DNA of 39,526 nt from Planctomycetota bacterium (GTDB lineage: Bacteria; Planctomycetota; UBA8108; UBA1146): positions 1 through 39,526 of the forward strand of contig DUAN01000049.1 in assembly GCA_012960845.1 (NCBI GenBank), written 5' to 3'. Of the stretch, positions 8,931 through 17,730 are shown in pieces. Within the stretch, counting starts at the first letter, position 1. The number at the start of each line of letters is the position of its first letter. Position numbers and translations under genes: made by a program. The notes under the pieces are model-generated. The model ran no database searches. It had not been told where the DNA came from and saw nothing but the letters and a program-made list of their open reading frames with translations.

Positions 8931-10223
8931 ATGCGACATCTTCTTGTGACATCGTTTCTGATGGTGTTGGTGCTGATGACAACCGGCGTATTCGCGCAGG
9001 ATTATGTCCTCACCGTCTCCAATGGCAGCATTCCCAATAACGGTAGCGGAGACCTCACGGTCAATCTCGACAACAATGGTGGAGAGTTGCAGGGATGGTC
9101 CTATGGAGCCTGCAATGACACCGCCTTCCTCACCTGTACCGGTGTGGTGAACGGATCGACCGTGGCCACAGTGAATGATGGCGGTACCCCCGACTTCAAC
9201 CAGATGGCCGTTTTTGACGAGGGATTCACTGCGGGTGTCGTGATCTGCTTCATCGGCTGCGCCACCTTGACAAACGGAACCGGATACGAGTTGAACATCG
9301 CCACATATGACTGCACCGCTGAGGGGAGCACCTCCGTCTCCTTCTGCGACACCCTGGGTTCACCTGCGGTGGCCACGGTGGTGGTGGTCGATGGCGCTTC
9401 GATCGTTCCGGTGCAGAACTCAGGTGATGTCGAGTGCATCGGTGTCCCCGATCCGGAGTACACCTACGCCGCTGGAAACGCCTCTGCCGGCTACAACCCG
9501 GCGGATGGTAACGCCTCCACTTCAGTCGATATCACCATCGCCGAGACCGACAACAGCGGATTGGGCGCACCTTTCCCCAACGATACCCAGGGCTTCTCGA
9601 TGGGGCTGGGCAACAGTTCCGAGGTGGTCGCCACCGCAGTGAACCTGACGTTACCTTTCGAGGCGGACTTTGGCGAGACCAGCATCTACCCCGAAGGGTG
9701 GACTGCAGGAGTGGTTTACAGCTTCACTGGTGGCGCGGTGCTGGCGTTCCCTTCAGCGACGACGGTGATCTCGGTCGACTACGAGACTGGCGGCAGCATG
9801 GCGGGCAATGAAGACGGCGCGATCGCTTCACTGACCTGGGATGACGGCCTCGGTTCTCCAGCAGTGGCCAATGTCGTGGTGGTCGGTGGTGGGTCGCTGA
9901 CTGCGGCCCAGTCCAACGGGAGCATCGCTCTCAACCCAGTGGTCACCAGCGACTGGATCCGCGGAGATGCCAATAGCGATAGTGTGGTCAATATTGGCGA
10001 CGTGATCTGGATGATCTCGGAGTTGTTCACCGGAGGAGCCGCGAGTAGTTGCAGCATCTCCAGTGATGCCAATGATGATGGGTCGCATGATCTCGGGGAT
10101 CCGTCCTATGTCATCCAGTACCGTTTCATCGGTGGACCGATGCCGGTCGCTCCTTTCCCTGGTTGTGGTCAAGTCGATGGGCAAACACCGGAAGATTGTG
10201 AAGGATCGTCCTGCTCTGGTTAG
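8931..10223 (+). CDS. Secreted cohesin-like/dockerin-like protein, type B, two modules (duplicate 1)
   Basis: A 430-residue exported protein with signal cleavage near GVFA-QD (residue 22); AAAGGTGG precedes the ATG. Module a (about 23-170) has QGWSYGACND, GVVICFIGCATL and FCDTLGSPAV; module b (about 173-335) has TQGFSMGLGN, GVVYSFTGG and GSPAVANVVVVGGGS. The dockerin-like tail begins near 342 (loops DANSDSVVNIGD and DANDDGSHDLGD) and ends TPEDCEGSSCSG. It is a recent duplicate of the next gene: both module regions are nearly identical in DNA, whereas the signal peptide and dockerin-like part differ more. The second Ca loop (SHDLGD) looks less canonical than in its relatives. Confidence 0.85.
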   Translation: MRHLLVTSFLMVLVLMTTGVFAQDYVLTVSNGSIPNNGSGDLTVNLDNNGGELQGWSYGACNDTAFLTCTGVVNGSTVATVNDGGTPDFNQMAVFDEGFTAGVVICFIGCATLTNGTGYELNIATYDCTAEGSTSVSFCDTLGSPAVATVVVVDGASIVPVQNSGDVECIGVPDPEYTYAAGNASAGYNPADGNASTSVDITIAETDNSGLGAPFPNDTQGFSMGLGNSSEVVATAVNLTLPFEADFGETSIYPEGWTAGVVYSFTGGAVLAFPSATTVISVDYETGGSMAGNEDGAIASLTWDDGLGSPAVANVVVVGGGSLTAAQSNGSIALNPVVTSDWIRGDANSDSVVNIGDVIWMISELFTGGAASSCSISSDANDDGSHDLGDPSYVIQYRFIGGPMPVAPFPGCGQVDGQTPEDCEGSSCSG

Positions 10224-10360
10224 AGTGAATGAGATGGGGCTCCGCGGCCAAAGTGGGGTCGCACCCACTGGAAGTTGGATCGGCGGAGCGATGGGATTCA
10301 GTTGTAAATGGCGGCTCATAGCGGTCATAGATGACATTCCTGTACTCGAGGTCGAGATTC

Positions 10361-10403
10361 GGGCGAGGCTTTTGTCGCATTGCTTGCAACGAAGGCTTCG
10401 CCC
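10361..10403 (+). other. Imperfect leader stem-loop upstream of the gene at 10502
   Basis: GGGCGAGGCTTTTG pairs with CGAAGGCTTCGCCC using a few G-U pairs, around a loop of about 15 bases. There is no T-tract. It sits about 100 bases before the ATG, between the two duplicated genes. The remaining sequence 10224-10501 shows nothing else clear. Confidence 0.35.
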
Positions 10404-10501
10404 ATTCATTATGAGTGAGAATGAGTATTCCAATCACATTTGCGCGACACTCCTGAGGTGTTTCTGATGGCTGTGCTTCGCCAACTCGTTGAAAGAGAGT
10501 C

Positions 10502-11776
10502 ATGAGAAATCTTTTAGTAACAGCATTCCTGTTGGTCGCGACCACCGTTTCTGCGCAGGATTATGTCCTCAGCATCTCCAGTGGCAGCATTCCAAATAAC
10601 GGTAGCGGAGACCTCACGGTCACTCTTGACAACAACGGTGGAGAGATGCAGGGCTGGTCCTTCGGAGCTTGCAATGACACCGCCTTCCTCACCTGTACCG
10701 GTGTGGCGGACGGATCGACCGTGGCCACCGTGAATGATGGAGATACCCCCGACTTCAACCAGAGTTCCGTCTTTGACGATGGATTCACTGTTGGTGTCGT
10801 GATCTGCTTCATCGGGTGCGCCACCTTGTCAAACGGTACCGGATACGAGTTGAACATCGCCACATATGACTGCACCGCTGAGGGGAGCACTTCCGTCTCC
10901 TTCTGCGACACCCTGGGTTCACCCGCGGTCGACACGGTGGTGGTGGTCGATGGCGCTTCCCTCGTTCCGGTGCAGAACTCCGGTGATGTCGAGTGCATCG
11001 GTGTCCCCGATCCGGAGTACACCTACGGTGCTGGAAACGCCTCTGCCGGCTATAACCCGGCGGATGGTAACGCCTCCACTTCAGTCGATATCACCATCTC
11101 CGAGACCGACAACAGCGGATTGGGCGCACCTTTCCCCAACGATACCCAGGGCTTCTCGATGGGGCTGGGCAACAGTTCCGAGGTGGTCGCCACCGCAGTG
11201 AACCTGACGTTACCTTTCGAGGCGGACTTTGGCGAGAGCAACATCTTCCCCGAGGGGTGGACCGTCGGAGTGGTTTACAGCTTCACTGGTGGCGAGGTGC
11301 TGGCGTTCCCTTCAGCGACGACGGTGATCTCGGTCGACTACGAGACTGGTGGCAGCATGGCGGGCAATGAAGACGGCGCGATCGCTTCACTGACCTGGGA
11401 TGACGGCCTCGGTTCTCCAGCAGTGGTCAATGTCGTGGTGGTCGGTGGTGGGTCGCTGACTGCTGCCCAGTCCAACGGGAGCATCACCCTCAATCCGGTG
11501 GTGACCATCGATTGGCTCCGGGGAGATGCCAACGGTGACTCCCAGGTGAATGTCGCCGATGCGATCTGGATCATCAGCGAGTTGTTCGTTTCTGGACCCG
11601 CCAGTAGCTGCGCGATTGCGCGCGATGCCAATGGAGACAGCAAGTACGACATCGCAGACCCGACCTACATCGTCCAGTATCGCTTCATCAGTGGCCCGAT
11701 GCCTTCTGCTCCTTTCCCCGATTGTGGACAGGTCGATGGCCAAACTCCTGAAGATTGCTCCGCTTCCGGCTGCTAA
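10502..11776 (+). CDS. Secreted cohesin-like/dockerin-like protein, type B, two modules (duplicate 2)
   Basis: A 424-residue exported protein with signal cleavage near TVSA-QD (residue 18) and a GAAAGAGAG site before the ATG. Module a (19-168) and module b (169-330) are almost the same as in the gene at 8931, including an unbroken identical stretch (11100-11237 against 9541-9678). The dockerin-like tail (from about 338; loops DANGDSQVNVAD and DANGDSKYDIAD) is clearly different from its duplicate and ends TPEDCSASGC. The pattern suggests duplication followed by conversion of the module part or faster change in the tail. A terminator follows 55 bases downstream. Confidence 0.85.
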   Translation: MRNLLVTAFLLVATTVSAQDYVLSISSGSIPNNGSGDLTVTLDNNGGEMQGWSFGACNDTAFLTCTGVADGSTVATVNDGDTPDFNQSSVFDDGFTVGVVICFIGCATLSNGTGYELNIATYDCTAEGSTSVSFCDTLGSPAVDTVVVVDGASLVPVQNSGDVECIGVPDPEYTYGAGNASAGYNPADGNASTSVDITISETDNSGLGAPFPNDTQGFSMGLGNSSEVVATAVNLTLPFEADFGESNIFPEGWTVGVVYSFTGGEVLAFPSATTVISVDYETGGSMAGNEDGAIASLTWDDGLGSPAVVNVVVVGGGSLTAAQSNGSITLNPVVTIDWLRGDANGDSQVNVADAIWIISELFVSGPASSCAIARDANGDSKYDIADPTYIVQYRFISGPMPSAPFPDCGQVDGQTPEDCSASGC

Positions 11777-11830
11777 CGGAGAAGAGTGGAGACTCTTCAG
11801 ACGGCAATGTATCAGCGGTGAAAATAGCAG

Positions 11831-11867
11831 CCAGTTCCTCGAGTTTGTCGGGGAACTGGCTTTTTTC
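11831..11867 (+). terminator. Rho-independent terminator ending the 3889-10502 unit
   Basis: GCCAGTTCC pairs with GGAACTGGC around a loop of about 12 bases, followed by a run of T. It lies 55 bases after the stop at 11776. Confidence 0.85.
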
Positions 11868-11868
11868 A

Positions 11869-12143
11869 TGGTGGATCCGGTGGTTCGAGGGAAGGGAAAG
11901 AGATCGATCCCTCTCGAGGGCATGGGAGCGGTTCTTTACAAACTGCTTGTCATGAAAAAAAGGGTCCAAGATAGGTGCAATTTCATGGCTGCACCGAGGT
12001 CGATTGCCCCTTACGATGACATCTTGGATCTGCAGGAGGGTCCACTCTCGGGTCTTGAGTTGCTGAACCGGGTGATGGCTTCACTTGAAGGTGTGACCCT
12101 GGAATTCCCGGAGTATCAAATCAAGACCAGAGGTGCTGTCTGA
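11869..12143 (+). CDS. Possible small unknown protein, about 91 residues
   Basis: An open frame fills most of the gap between the terminator at 11831 and the gene at 12250. Its second half looks protein-like by codon choice (GC-rich third positions; acidic segment PYDDILDLQEGPLSGLELL). Against it: the first ATG abuts the terminator T-tract, no good ribosome site is visible at that or the internal ATGs, and no family is recognised. The frame also continues upstream out of frame inside the preceding gene. It could be a gene remnant or chance. Confidence 0.25.
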
Positions 12144-12200
12144 ATCATCCTATCGGCCCACGAGTGTGGCGTTCGTGATGGAGAATAGAGTCTCAATAGA

Positions 12201-12222
12201 GTGGCCAGGGGACCATGGCCAC
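12201..12222. promoter_or_regulatory. Seven-bp inverted repeat just upstream of the gene at 12250
   Basis: GTGGCCA and TGGCCAC are perfect inverted copies separated by eight bases. The element ends 27 bases before the ATG and just upstream of the ribosome site (GAAGAGAAGGA, 12231-12241). Operator or leader hairpin; which one cannot be told from sequence alone. Confidence 0.4.
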
Positions 12223-12249
12223 CAACACTAGAAGAGAAGGAACCCGCCC

Positions 12250-13542
12250 ATGTACAAGTTGATCTGCCTGTTCACGACGATCTTGCTGATGACCACCAGT
12301 CCGCTGGGGGCACAGGATTTTATCCTCTACGTCTCCGGACCGGCAACCGCCACCCTGGGAGAGTCATTTGATCAATCCACGATGCTCGATGTCAATCAGG
12401 ATGTCCAGGGTTGGTCCTTCGGAGCCTGCCACGACTCGACCCTGATGACTCTCGACACGGTAGCGGATGGTGCGGCCACCGAGATCGTCAACAATGGGGA
12501 TACGCCCGATTTCAATCAGGTCAATGTGCTCGCCGATGGTTTCACCGTGGGAGTCGTGATCTGTTTCGTCGGGTGTGCAGTGCTCGAGGCTGGGACCGGT
12601 TATGAGATCCATGTTGCGAGCTACACCGCGGATGCGGAAGGCGTCTCTGCCACCGATTTCTGCGACACCCTGGGTGCACCTCCCGTGGAAACGGTGATCG
12701 TGGTCAACGGGGCGTCAGTGGCCCCGGAGCAAATCTCGGGTTCGGTCGAGATTCTCGCAACTCCCCCGGTTCCAGATCCAGAGTTCATCTTTAGCGCCGC
12801 GACGGAGACCATCAATTACGATGGGAACTCGGGATCCGCCTCGTTCAGCGTCTCGGTCCAGATTTCAGAAACGGATAACAGTGCCAGCGGAGCAGATTTC
12901 CCCAATCAAACGCAGGGCTTCTCGATGGGAATGGCCAACGATCCCGCGGTGATGGAGTGCACCGGTGCGGATGTCTCTCTTCCCTTTGATGCAGACTTTG
13001 CTGAGGGGGGAGTCTCAGCAGGAGGCTGGACGATGGGTGTGGTCTTCAGTTTCGCCGGTGGGGTGACCTTGGCCTTCACCGAGCCCCTCGATGTGGCAGT
13101 GGCCGATTATTCGACGGTGGCCGGCGCCCTGTCGGGGACGGGCACCACCGAGACCGCATTGACCTGGTCGGAAGACCTTGGATCTCCTCCGGTGGCCAAT
13201 ATTGTGGTGGTCAATGGATCTTCACTGACTCCCGAGAAGGTCGATGGATCCATCACCTTCCAGCCGGTTTTCGACCAGCCGTTCCTACGAGGCAACTGTA
13301 ACGGGAATAGCGGCGTCGACATTTCGGACGGGATCTGGATGCTTCAGGAACTCCACCTGGGAGGTCCCAGCGGAACCTGCGCCGAGGCTTGTGACGCCAA
13401 CGGCGACAGTGTCTACGATATAGCGGATCCCATGTACGTGATTTACTACCGCTTGCTCGATGGCCCGGCTCCGACCTCCCCATTCCCCGATTGTGGGGTT
13501 GAGGTCGGTTCCGATTGTGATGCCACCAACTACTGTCCATAG
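12250..13542 (+). CDS. Secreted cohesin-like/dockerin-like protein, type B, two modules
   Basis: A 430-residue exported protein with signal cleavage near SPLGA-QD (residue 21) and an AGAAGAGAAGGA ribosome site. Module a (about 22-172) carries QGWSFGACHD, GVVICFVGCAVL and FCDTLGAPPV; module b (about 175-340) carries TQGFSMGMAND, GVVFSFAGG and GSPPVANIVVVNGSS. The dockerin-like tail starts near 347 (loops NCNGNSGVDISD and DANGDSVYDIAD), with the first loop using Asn at its first position, and ends in DCDATNYCP. It is bounded by terminators on both sides, so it is probably transcribed alone. Confidence 0.85.
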   Translation: MYKLICLFTTILLMTTSPLGAQDFILYVSGPATATLGESFDQSTMLDVNQDVQGWSFGACHDSTLMTLDTVADGAATEIVNNGDTPDFNQVNVLADGFTVGVVICFVGCAVLEAGTGYEIHVASYTADAEGVSATDFCDTLGAPPVETVIVVNGASVAPEQISGSVEILATPPVPDPEFIFSAATETINYDGNSGSASFSVSVQISETDNSASGADFPNQTQGFSMGMANDPAVMECTGADVSLPFDADFAEGGVSAGGWTMGVVFSFAGGVTLAFTEPLDVAVADYSTVAGALSGTGTTETALTWSEDLGSPPVANIVVVNGSSLTPEKVDGSITFQPVFDQPFLRGNCNGNSGVDISDGIWMLQELHLGGPSGTCAEACDANGDSVYDIADPMYVIYYRLLDGPAPTSPFPDCGVEVGSDCDATNYCP

Positions 13543-13593
13543 ATCAGTCATCGATCGTCGGTAGATTTGTTTCCTGCCCCCCTGTCGATCCTG

Positions 13594-13630
13594 AAGCGGG
13601 CCCGAAGCCAGTAGGCTTCGGGCCCGCTTT
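13594..13630. terminator. Long perfect hairpin terminator after the gene at 12250
   Basis: AAGCGGGCCCGAAGCC and GGCTTCGGGCCCGCTT are perfect inverted repeats of 16 bases around AGTA, 51 bases after the stop. Only a short T-run follows on the + strand. Confidence 0.8.
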
Positions 13631-14198
13631 GTATCTCCATCTTCCTGTCCTCCTCCTCTTCTGCTGACCCCCAGCATCGTCAGCCGGCAATTCCAATCGA
13701 GACTTCGCCGAATTGTTGGCGGACCGCCGTGGTGTGGGTCGGTGCTGTGGGTCCGTGGTGAAGGAAGTAATGCTTGCCGGAATACGGCACTTGTTGCCGG
13801 AAATCACGGTGATTCTGGTGAGCCGTCTTCGTCACGAGTGGTGCGCTAGTCTGCAGCGCCTCTTTGTTAACTCTTTTGTATATAGACATGTTTGACAATG
13901 AGTGATACGGTCGAGACTCGAAGACAGGAGTCCCGACACGACTCCCCAGCAGATCCGGGTTCACGCCTGGTCAGTTCTACCTCTTCCTAGCGCCACATAA
14001 CCGGCAATTGTTGTCGGGTAGATACTGGATTCGGTTCTCCCCTGGACCGGCTCCTGGGTCTTCCTGACTTGTTTACTACATTTTTTGTTAATCCCCATTT
14101 TATCGGAGTCATTCCGAGAAGTCAGGGTCCGGGTAGGAAGGCCCCCCTTGACCGATTGGAATTTCCGAAGTGTCCCCTGGAGACGAGGAGAGAAAGTG
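13631..14198 (+). other. Non-coding gap before the type A gene at 14199
   Basis: I see no supported gene. Short open frames on both strands here lack ribosome sites and recognisable protein character. The segment 14065-14110 is AT-rich and could hold the promoter for 14199, but no element pair with proper spacing stands out. Confidence 0.4.
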
Positions 14199-16031
14199 AT
14201 GAACCGGAGTCTTATGCGCCTTCGCAGCGCACTTCTCGCGGTACTTTTTGCCGCGATCGGCACCCATGCCTTCGCTCAGAATTCACTGACCATCACCGAT
14301 GGTCAATCGGCAGGACTCGCATCCGAGACATTAAGCGTTCTGATGGACGCTGATGCATCGGTTGAGGGATTTGTTCTTGCCATAACCTTCGACAACGGAC
14401 TGTTGTCGGTAACCAATGTCGTTGCAGGATCTGCGACGACTGCAGCTTCTGCAGAGTTAGTCGTGCCGGAAACTCTTCCCGGTGGATTCACTCTCGGTGT
14501 TGTTGTGGATGCCAGTGCGCCTTTCGACGGCCAGGAAATTCCTGCCGGGTTGGGCCAGGAGATTGCAGCATTCACACTGACTCCTCAGACCATCGTGACC
14601 ACGGACACCCAGAGTGCCCTTGAGTTCTCTGACGGTGTTCTGAACAACCCGCCCTTGTCCAACCTGCTGGTGCAGAATGGGCAAAGCATTGGTGCCGCCA
14701 ATGGCCTCGGGCTCAACAACGGCACCATGACGCTTCTTCCGCCTCCACCCGACAGCATGCGTATCGAGTCGATTGAGTTCGATTCCGATTCCAGTGGTGC
14801 TGCGCGTGTCCTTCTTTCAAACTCCAGCGGAGCTGTCCAGGGATACGTCCTGGCGGTGGCTCATGACTCGGCTCTCGTGTCCCTTCAGGGGATCACGCTG
14901 GGTGCAGAGACTCTCGCTGCAGGTGCTGAACTGGTGGTTCCGGAGTTGTACTCCAACGGAGGAACTCTGGGAGTGGTGCTCGATTTCGAGAGCCCGTTCG
15001 AGGGTCAGAGCATCGCAACCGGTGCTGACAACCACATCGCCAGTTTCACCTACTCGTCCAATCAGGTCATCGAAAACCCTGATCAGCCCATCACGACCGC
15101 CATCGAACTGGTCAATGGCCAGCTGGGCAGCCCCGCGCTCGATAACGTGATCGTCGTTGCAGGACTGTCGATCAGTCCCGCTCTCGAGGACGGAACCTTG
15201 ACGTTGCTGGATATCGTCATTCCAGTCAACGATACGGCGTTCTACATCGGGCAGCGCGATTTCCCGGAGACCGGCACCAATGGTGGCCTCGGCTTCCCCG
15301 GCCAGGAGATCGAGTTTTGCTTCTTTTACAGTGATCCTAACGACAACATCCAGGGTATTCAGATGGCCGTCTGCTACGACGACCTTCTTCTGATCGACGG
15401 TACTTTCACCATCGAAGGTTCCATCGCTGACGAGCTGGGTGCTGAATTCGTCAACTACCAGATCGATAATGACGACAATGACGGCGATGGCCGTGAGTTG
15501 GTCGCCGGTATCCTGATGGACGCTCTTCCACCCTTCGAGAACCAGCAGCTGCCTTCAACGAGCGAGCCGCTGATGATCGCATGTGTGCAGGCTGAAGTTG
15601 ACGCTGGAGCCGCCTGTGGTGATTCCTTCACCATCGATTTCTGCGACGGAATCAACGGTAACGGCATGGTCCCGATCAACAACCTGGTTGTTATCGAGTA
15701 CCAGTCGATCCAGTCGTTCGAGCGTTACGGTGCGACCTACGAGATCATTCCAGTCCCCGCCTTCCAGCGTGGTGACTGCAACACGGATACCAAGGTCGAC
15801 CTGGCGGATGCCGCCACCGTGATCGCCAGTCAGTTCCAGGGCTACGGGGTCGGCTGCCTCGACGCCTGTGACGCCAATGACGACTCCGTGATCAACCTTG
15901 CGGACTCAGTCTTCTTGCTCAATTTCTTGTTCAAGTTCGGGCCTCCGACACCAGCGCCAGGCGCTTACACGCCGGGTGCCGATCCCACTGAGGACGACCT
16001 TGACTGTGCTTTGCCGGCCTCGTGTAACTAA
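14199..16031 (+). CDS. Secreted cohesin-like/dockerin-like protein, type A, three modules
   Basis: A 610-residue exported protein. The frame is open from 14085, but ATG 14199 has GAGGAGAGAAA just upstream and begins the signal peptide (cleavage near HAFA-QN, residue 26). Modules lie at about 27-182, 183-340 and 343-520, with GVVVDASAPFDGQEIP, GVVLDFESPFEGQSI and DALPPFENQQLP. In module three the usual EDTILWMET is replaced by NDTAFYIGQRD, so it is the most diverged type A member. The dockerin-like tail (from about 523) has loops DCNTDTKVDLAD and DANDDSVINLAD and ends DCALPASCN. The type B gene at 16080 follows after 48 bases with no terminator, again forming an A-B pair. Confidence 0.85.
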   Translation: MNRSLMRLRSALLAVLFAAIGTHAFAQNSLTITDGQSAGLASETLSVLMDADASVEGFVLAITFDNGLLSVTNVVAGSATTAASAELVVPETLPGGFTLGVVVDASAPFDGQEIPAGLGQEIAAFTLTPQTIVTTDTQSALEFSDGVLNNPPLSNLLVQNGQSIGAANGLGLNNGTMTLLPPPPDSMRIESIEFDSDSSGAARVLLSNSSGAVQGYVLAVAHDSALVSLQGITLGAETLAAGAELVVPELYSNGGTLGVVLDFESPFEGQSIATGADNHIASFTYSSNQVIENPDQPITTAIELVNGQLGSPALDNVIVVAGLSISPALEDGTLTLLDIVIPVNDTAFYIGQRDFPETGTNGGLGFPGQEIEFCFFYSDPNDNIQGIQMAVCYDDLLLIDGTFTIEGSIADELGAEFVNYQIDNDDNDGDGRELVAGILMDALPPFENQQLPSTSEPLMIACVQAEVDAGAACGDSFTIDFCDGINGNGMVPINNLVVIEYQSIQSFERYGATYEIIPVPAFQRGDCNTDTKVDLADAATVIASQFQGYGVGCLDACDANDDSVINLADSVFLLNFLFKFGPPTPAPGAYTPGADPTEDDLDCALPASCN

Positions 16032-16079
16032 CCCCGAATCAGGAACCCAAAGAATAAGGACTTCCTTCAGGAAGTGAGT

Positions 16080-17387
16080 ATGAAAATGAAAAGTACAAAA
16101 ATCGCTTTCACCCTTGCCTTAGCGCTCCTGCTCGGAGCCCCGGCATTCGCGCAATACGATCTGTCGCTGAGCAGCGCAGCAGGAGCACCAGGCTCCAGCG
16201 CCGATCTGCAGGTCTTGCTAGACAACAATGGAGACCCAATCCAGGGTTGGTCCTTCGGAGTCTGTCATGACGGTCTGGCGCTCAGCCTGACGGCCGTCAT
16301 CGATGGAGCTACCACTTCGACCGTGAAGAATGGAGAAGATCCAGACTTCAACCAGGTCAACGTGGTCTCTGACCAGGGCTTCACCGTTGGAGTCGTGATC
16401 TGTTTCGTCGGTTGCGCAACGCTGCCGACAGGTACTACAGGTAACGAGTTGAATATCGCTTCCTACGAGTTACTCGGCGAAGCCGGTTCTTCCACGAGTG
16501 TTGACTTCTGCAACACTCTCGGAAACCCAGCAGTTGAGATCCTCGTGGTGGTTGGTGGACAATCAATTCTGCCCTCGACCAGTTCCGGAACCATCGAGAT
16601 GGTTGCAGGACCACCTCCCTTCGACTTCGCAGTCGCCGACCAAACCATCTCCTACGATGGTCTCAGTGGAGAAGCTACCTTCACGGTGACTCCGACCATT
16701 CAAGAGAATCCGGATAACTCCGGTTTCCCCAGCGAGACCCAAGGTGTCTCGATGGGAATGGCACATGATTCCTCCTTGTTGACCGCCAACTCGGTCGCCT
16801 GGAACATGGATACTGGAATCGATCCGGACTTCGCGGAAGGGAACGCCTATGACGGCGGATGGACCATTGGAGTGGTTTACAGTTTCACCGGTCAAGCGAC
16901 CTTGACTTTCGAGACAGCCACACCGGTTCTGCTCGTCGAATACAGCACTGTCGCTTCGGCACTTGCTGGACTCGAGACCGACACGATGACAGCATTGGCC
17001 TGGTCGAATGAGCTTGGATCCCCCCCGGTTGTGAACATTGTGGTAGTGGGTGGAGGAAGCGTCGATCCGTCTTTGACTGACGGTTCGGTGACTCTGAGCC
17101 CCTCCTACGCTCCGCCTGACCTTCCATTCGTCCGTAGTGACTGCAATGGAGATCAGGTCGTGAATATTGCTGACGGAATCTGGATCCTCAACGAGATGTT
17201 CCAGGGCGGACCTGCCGGCACTTGTGCCGAGGCTTGTGACGCCAACTCCGACGACCTAGTCGACACTGCGGATGCGATCTTTTTGATCAGCTACCGGTTG
17301 CTCAGCGGCCCGATGCCCAGCGCTCCATTCCCGGAGTGCGGTACCGAAGAAGGAGCGGACTGCGAATCTGCCTCAAACTGCCCCTAA
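16080..17387 (+). CDS. Secreted cohesin-like/dockerin-like protein, type B, two modules
   Basis: A 435-residue exported protein. A GTG at 16074 is in frame, but ATG 16080 has AGGAAG (16068-16073) at the right distance. Signal cleavage falls near PAFA-QY (residue 24). Module a (about 25-175) has QGWSFGVCHD, GVVICFVGCATL and FCNTLGNPAV; module b (about 178-345) has TQGVSMGMAHD, GVVYSFTGQ and GSPPVVNIVVVGGGS. The dockerin-like tail (from about 350) has loops DCNGDQVVNIAD and DANSDDLVDTAD and ends DCESASNCP. It closes the array and is followed by a strong terminator. Confidence 0.85.
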   Translation: MKMKSTKIAFTLALALLLGAPAFAQYDLSLSSAAGAPGSSADLQVLLDNNGDPIQGWSFGVCHDGLALSLTAVIDGATTSTVKNGEDPDFNQVNVVSDQGFTVGVVICFVGCATLPTGTTGNELNIASYELLGEAGSSTSVDFCNTLGNPAVEILVVVGGQSILPSTSSGTIEMVAGPPPFDFAVADQTISYDGLSGEATFTVTPTIQENPDNSGFPSETQGVSMGMAHDSSLLTANSVAWNMDTGIDPDFAEGNAYDGGWTIGVVYSFTGQATLTFETATPVLLVEYSTVASALAGLETDTMTALAWSNELGSPPVVNIVVVGGGSVDPSLTDGSVTLSPSYAPPDLPFVRSDCNGDQVVNIADGIWILNEMFQGGPAGTCAEACDANSDDLVDTADAIFLISYRLLSGPMPSAPFPECGTEEGADCESASNCP

Positions 17388-17416
17388 GAGCGAGATTGCT
17401 CCAGGACACACGGGAA

Positions 17417-17451
17417 GGTCCGATGCGGTTCGCCGCATCGGACCATTTTTT
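17417..17451 (+). terminator. Rho-independent terminator at the end of the array
   Basis: GGTCCGATGCGG and CCGCATCGGACC form a perfect 12-bp stem capped by a TTCG tetraloop, followed by A and six T. It lies 29 bases after the stop at 17387. Confidence 0.95.
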
Positions 17452-17505
17452 GTGTGTGGGGCGGTAAGGATGTCCGGAAGAGGCCGATGGGAGCAGCGCA
17501 CGGGA

Positions 17506-17533
17506 TTGACTGCCGAGGAGTTCCCGATACGAT
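17506..17533 (+). promoter_or_regulatory. Sigma-70-type promoter candidate for the large lipoprotein
   Basis: TTGACT (17506-17511) and TACGAT (17528-17533) are separated by 16 bases. This lies between the terminator at 17417 and the ATG at 17731, giving a leader of about 190 bases. Nothing else is evident in 17452-17730. Confidence 0.4.
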
Positions 17534-17730
17534 GGAGTTAGCCTCGGGGATCACGCAACCGCCGGGTCTGGCCTGAAAATCCTTCCGGAAGCTCCATCGT
17601 CGACGACCCGTCGAGACGGTCTGTATTGCCGTGCTTAACTGGTCGTCTGAAGCTGGTTTCACTGTTGAAACCGGAGAACCACTGGAGTCAGCGAACGCTG
17701 ATTTCCGAGAATGACGATGGAGGCCGATCG

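Noticed and set aside
13680-13964. Minus-strand 94-codon frame in the gap before 14199
   Set aside because: Composition is unlike a protein, with no ribosome site and no recognised motif.
13940-13975. GGGTTCACGCC resembling a tRNA T-arm
   Set aside because: No matching acceptor, D-arm or anticodon stem could be folded around it on either strand.
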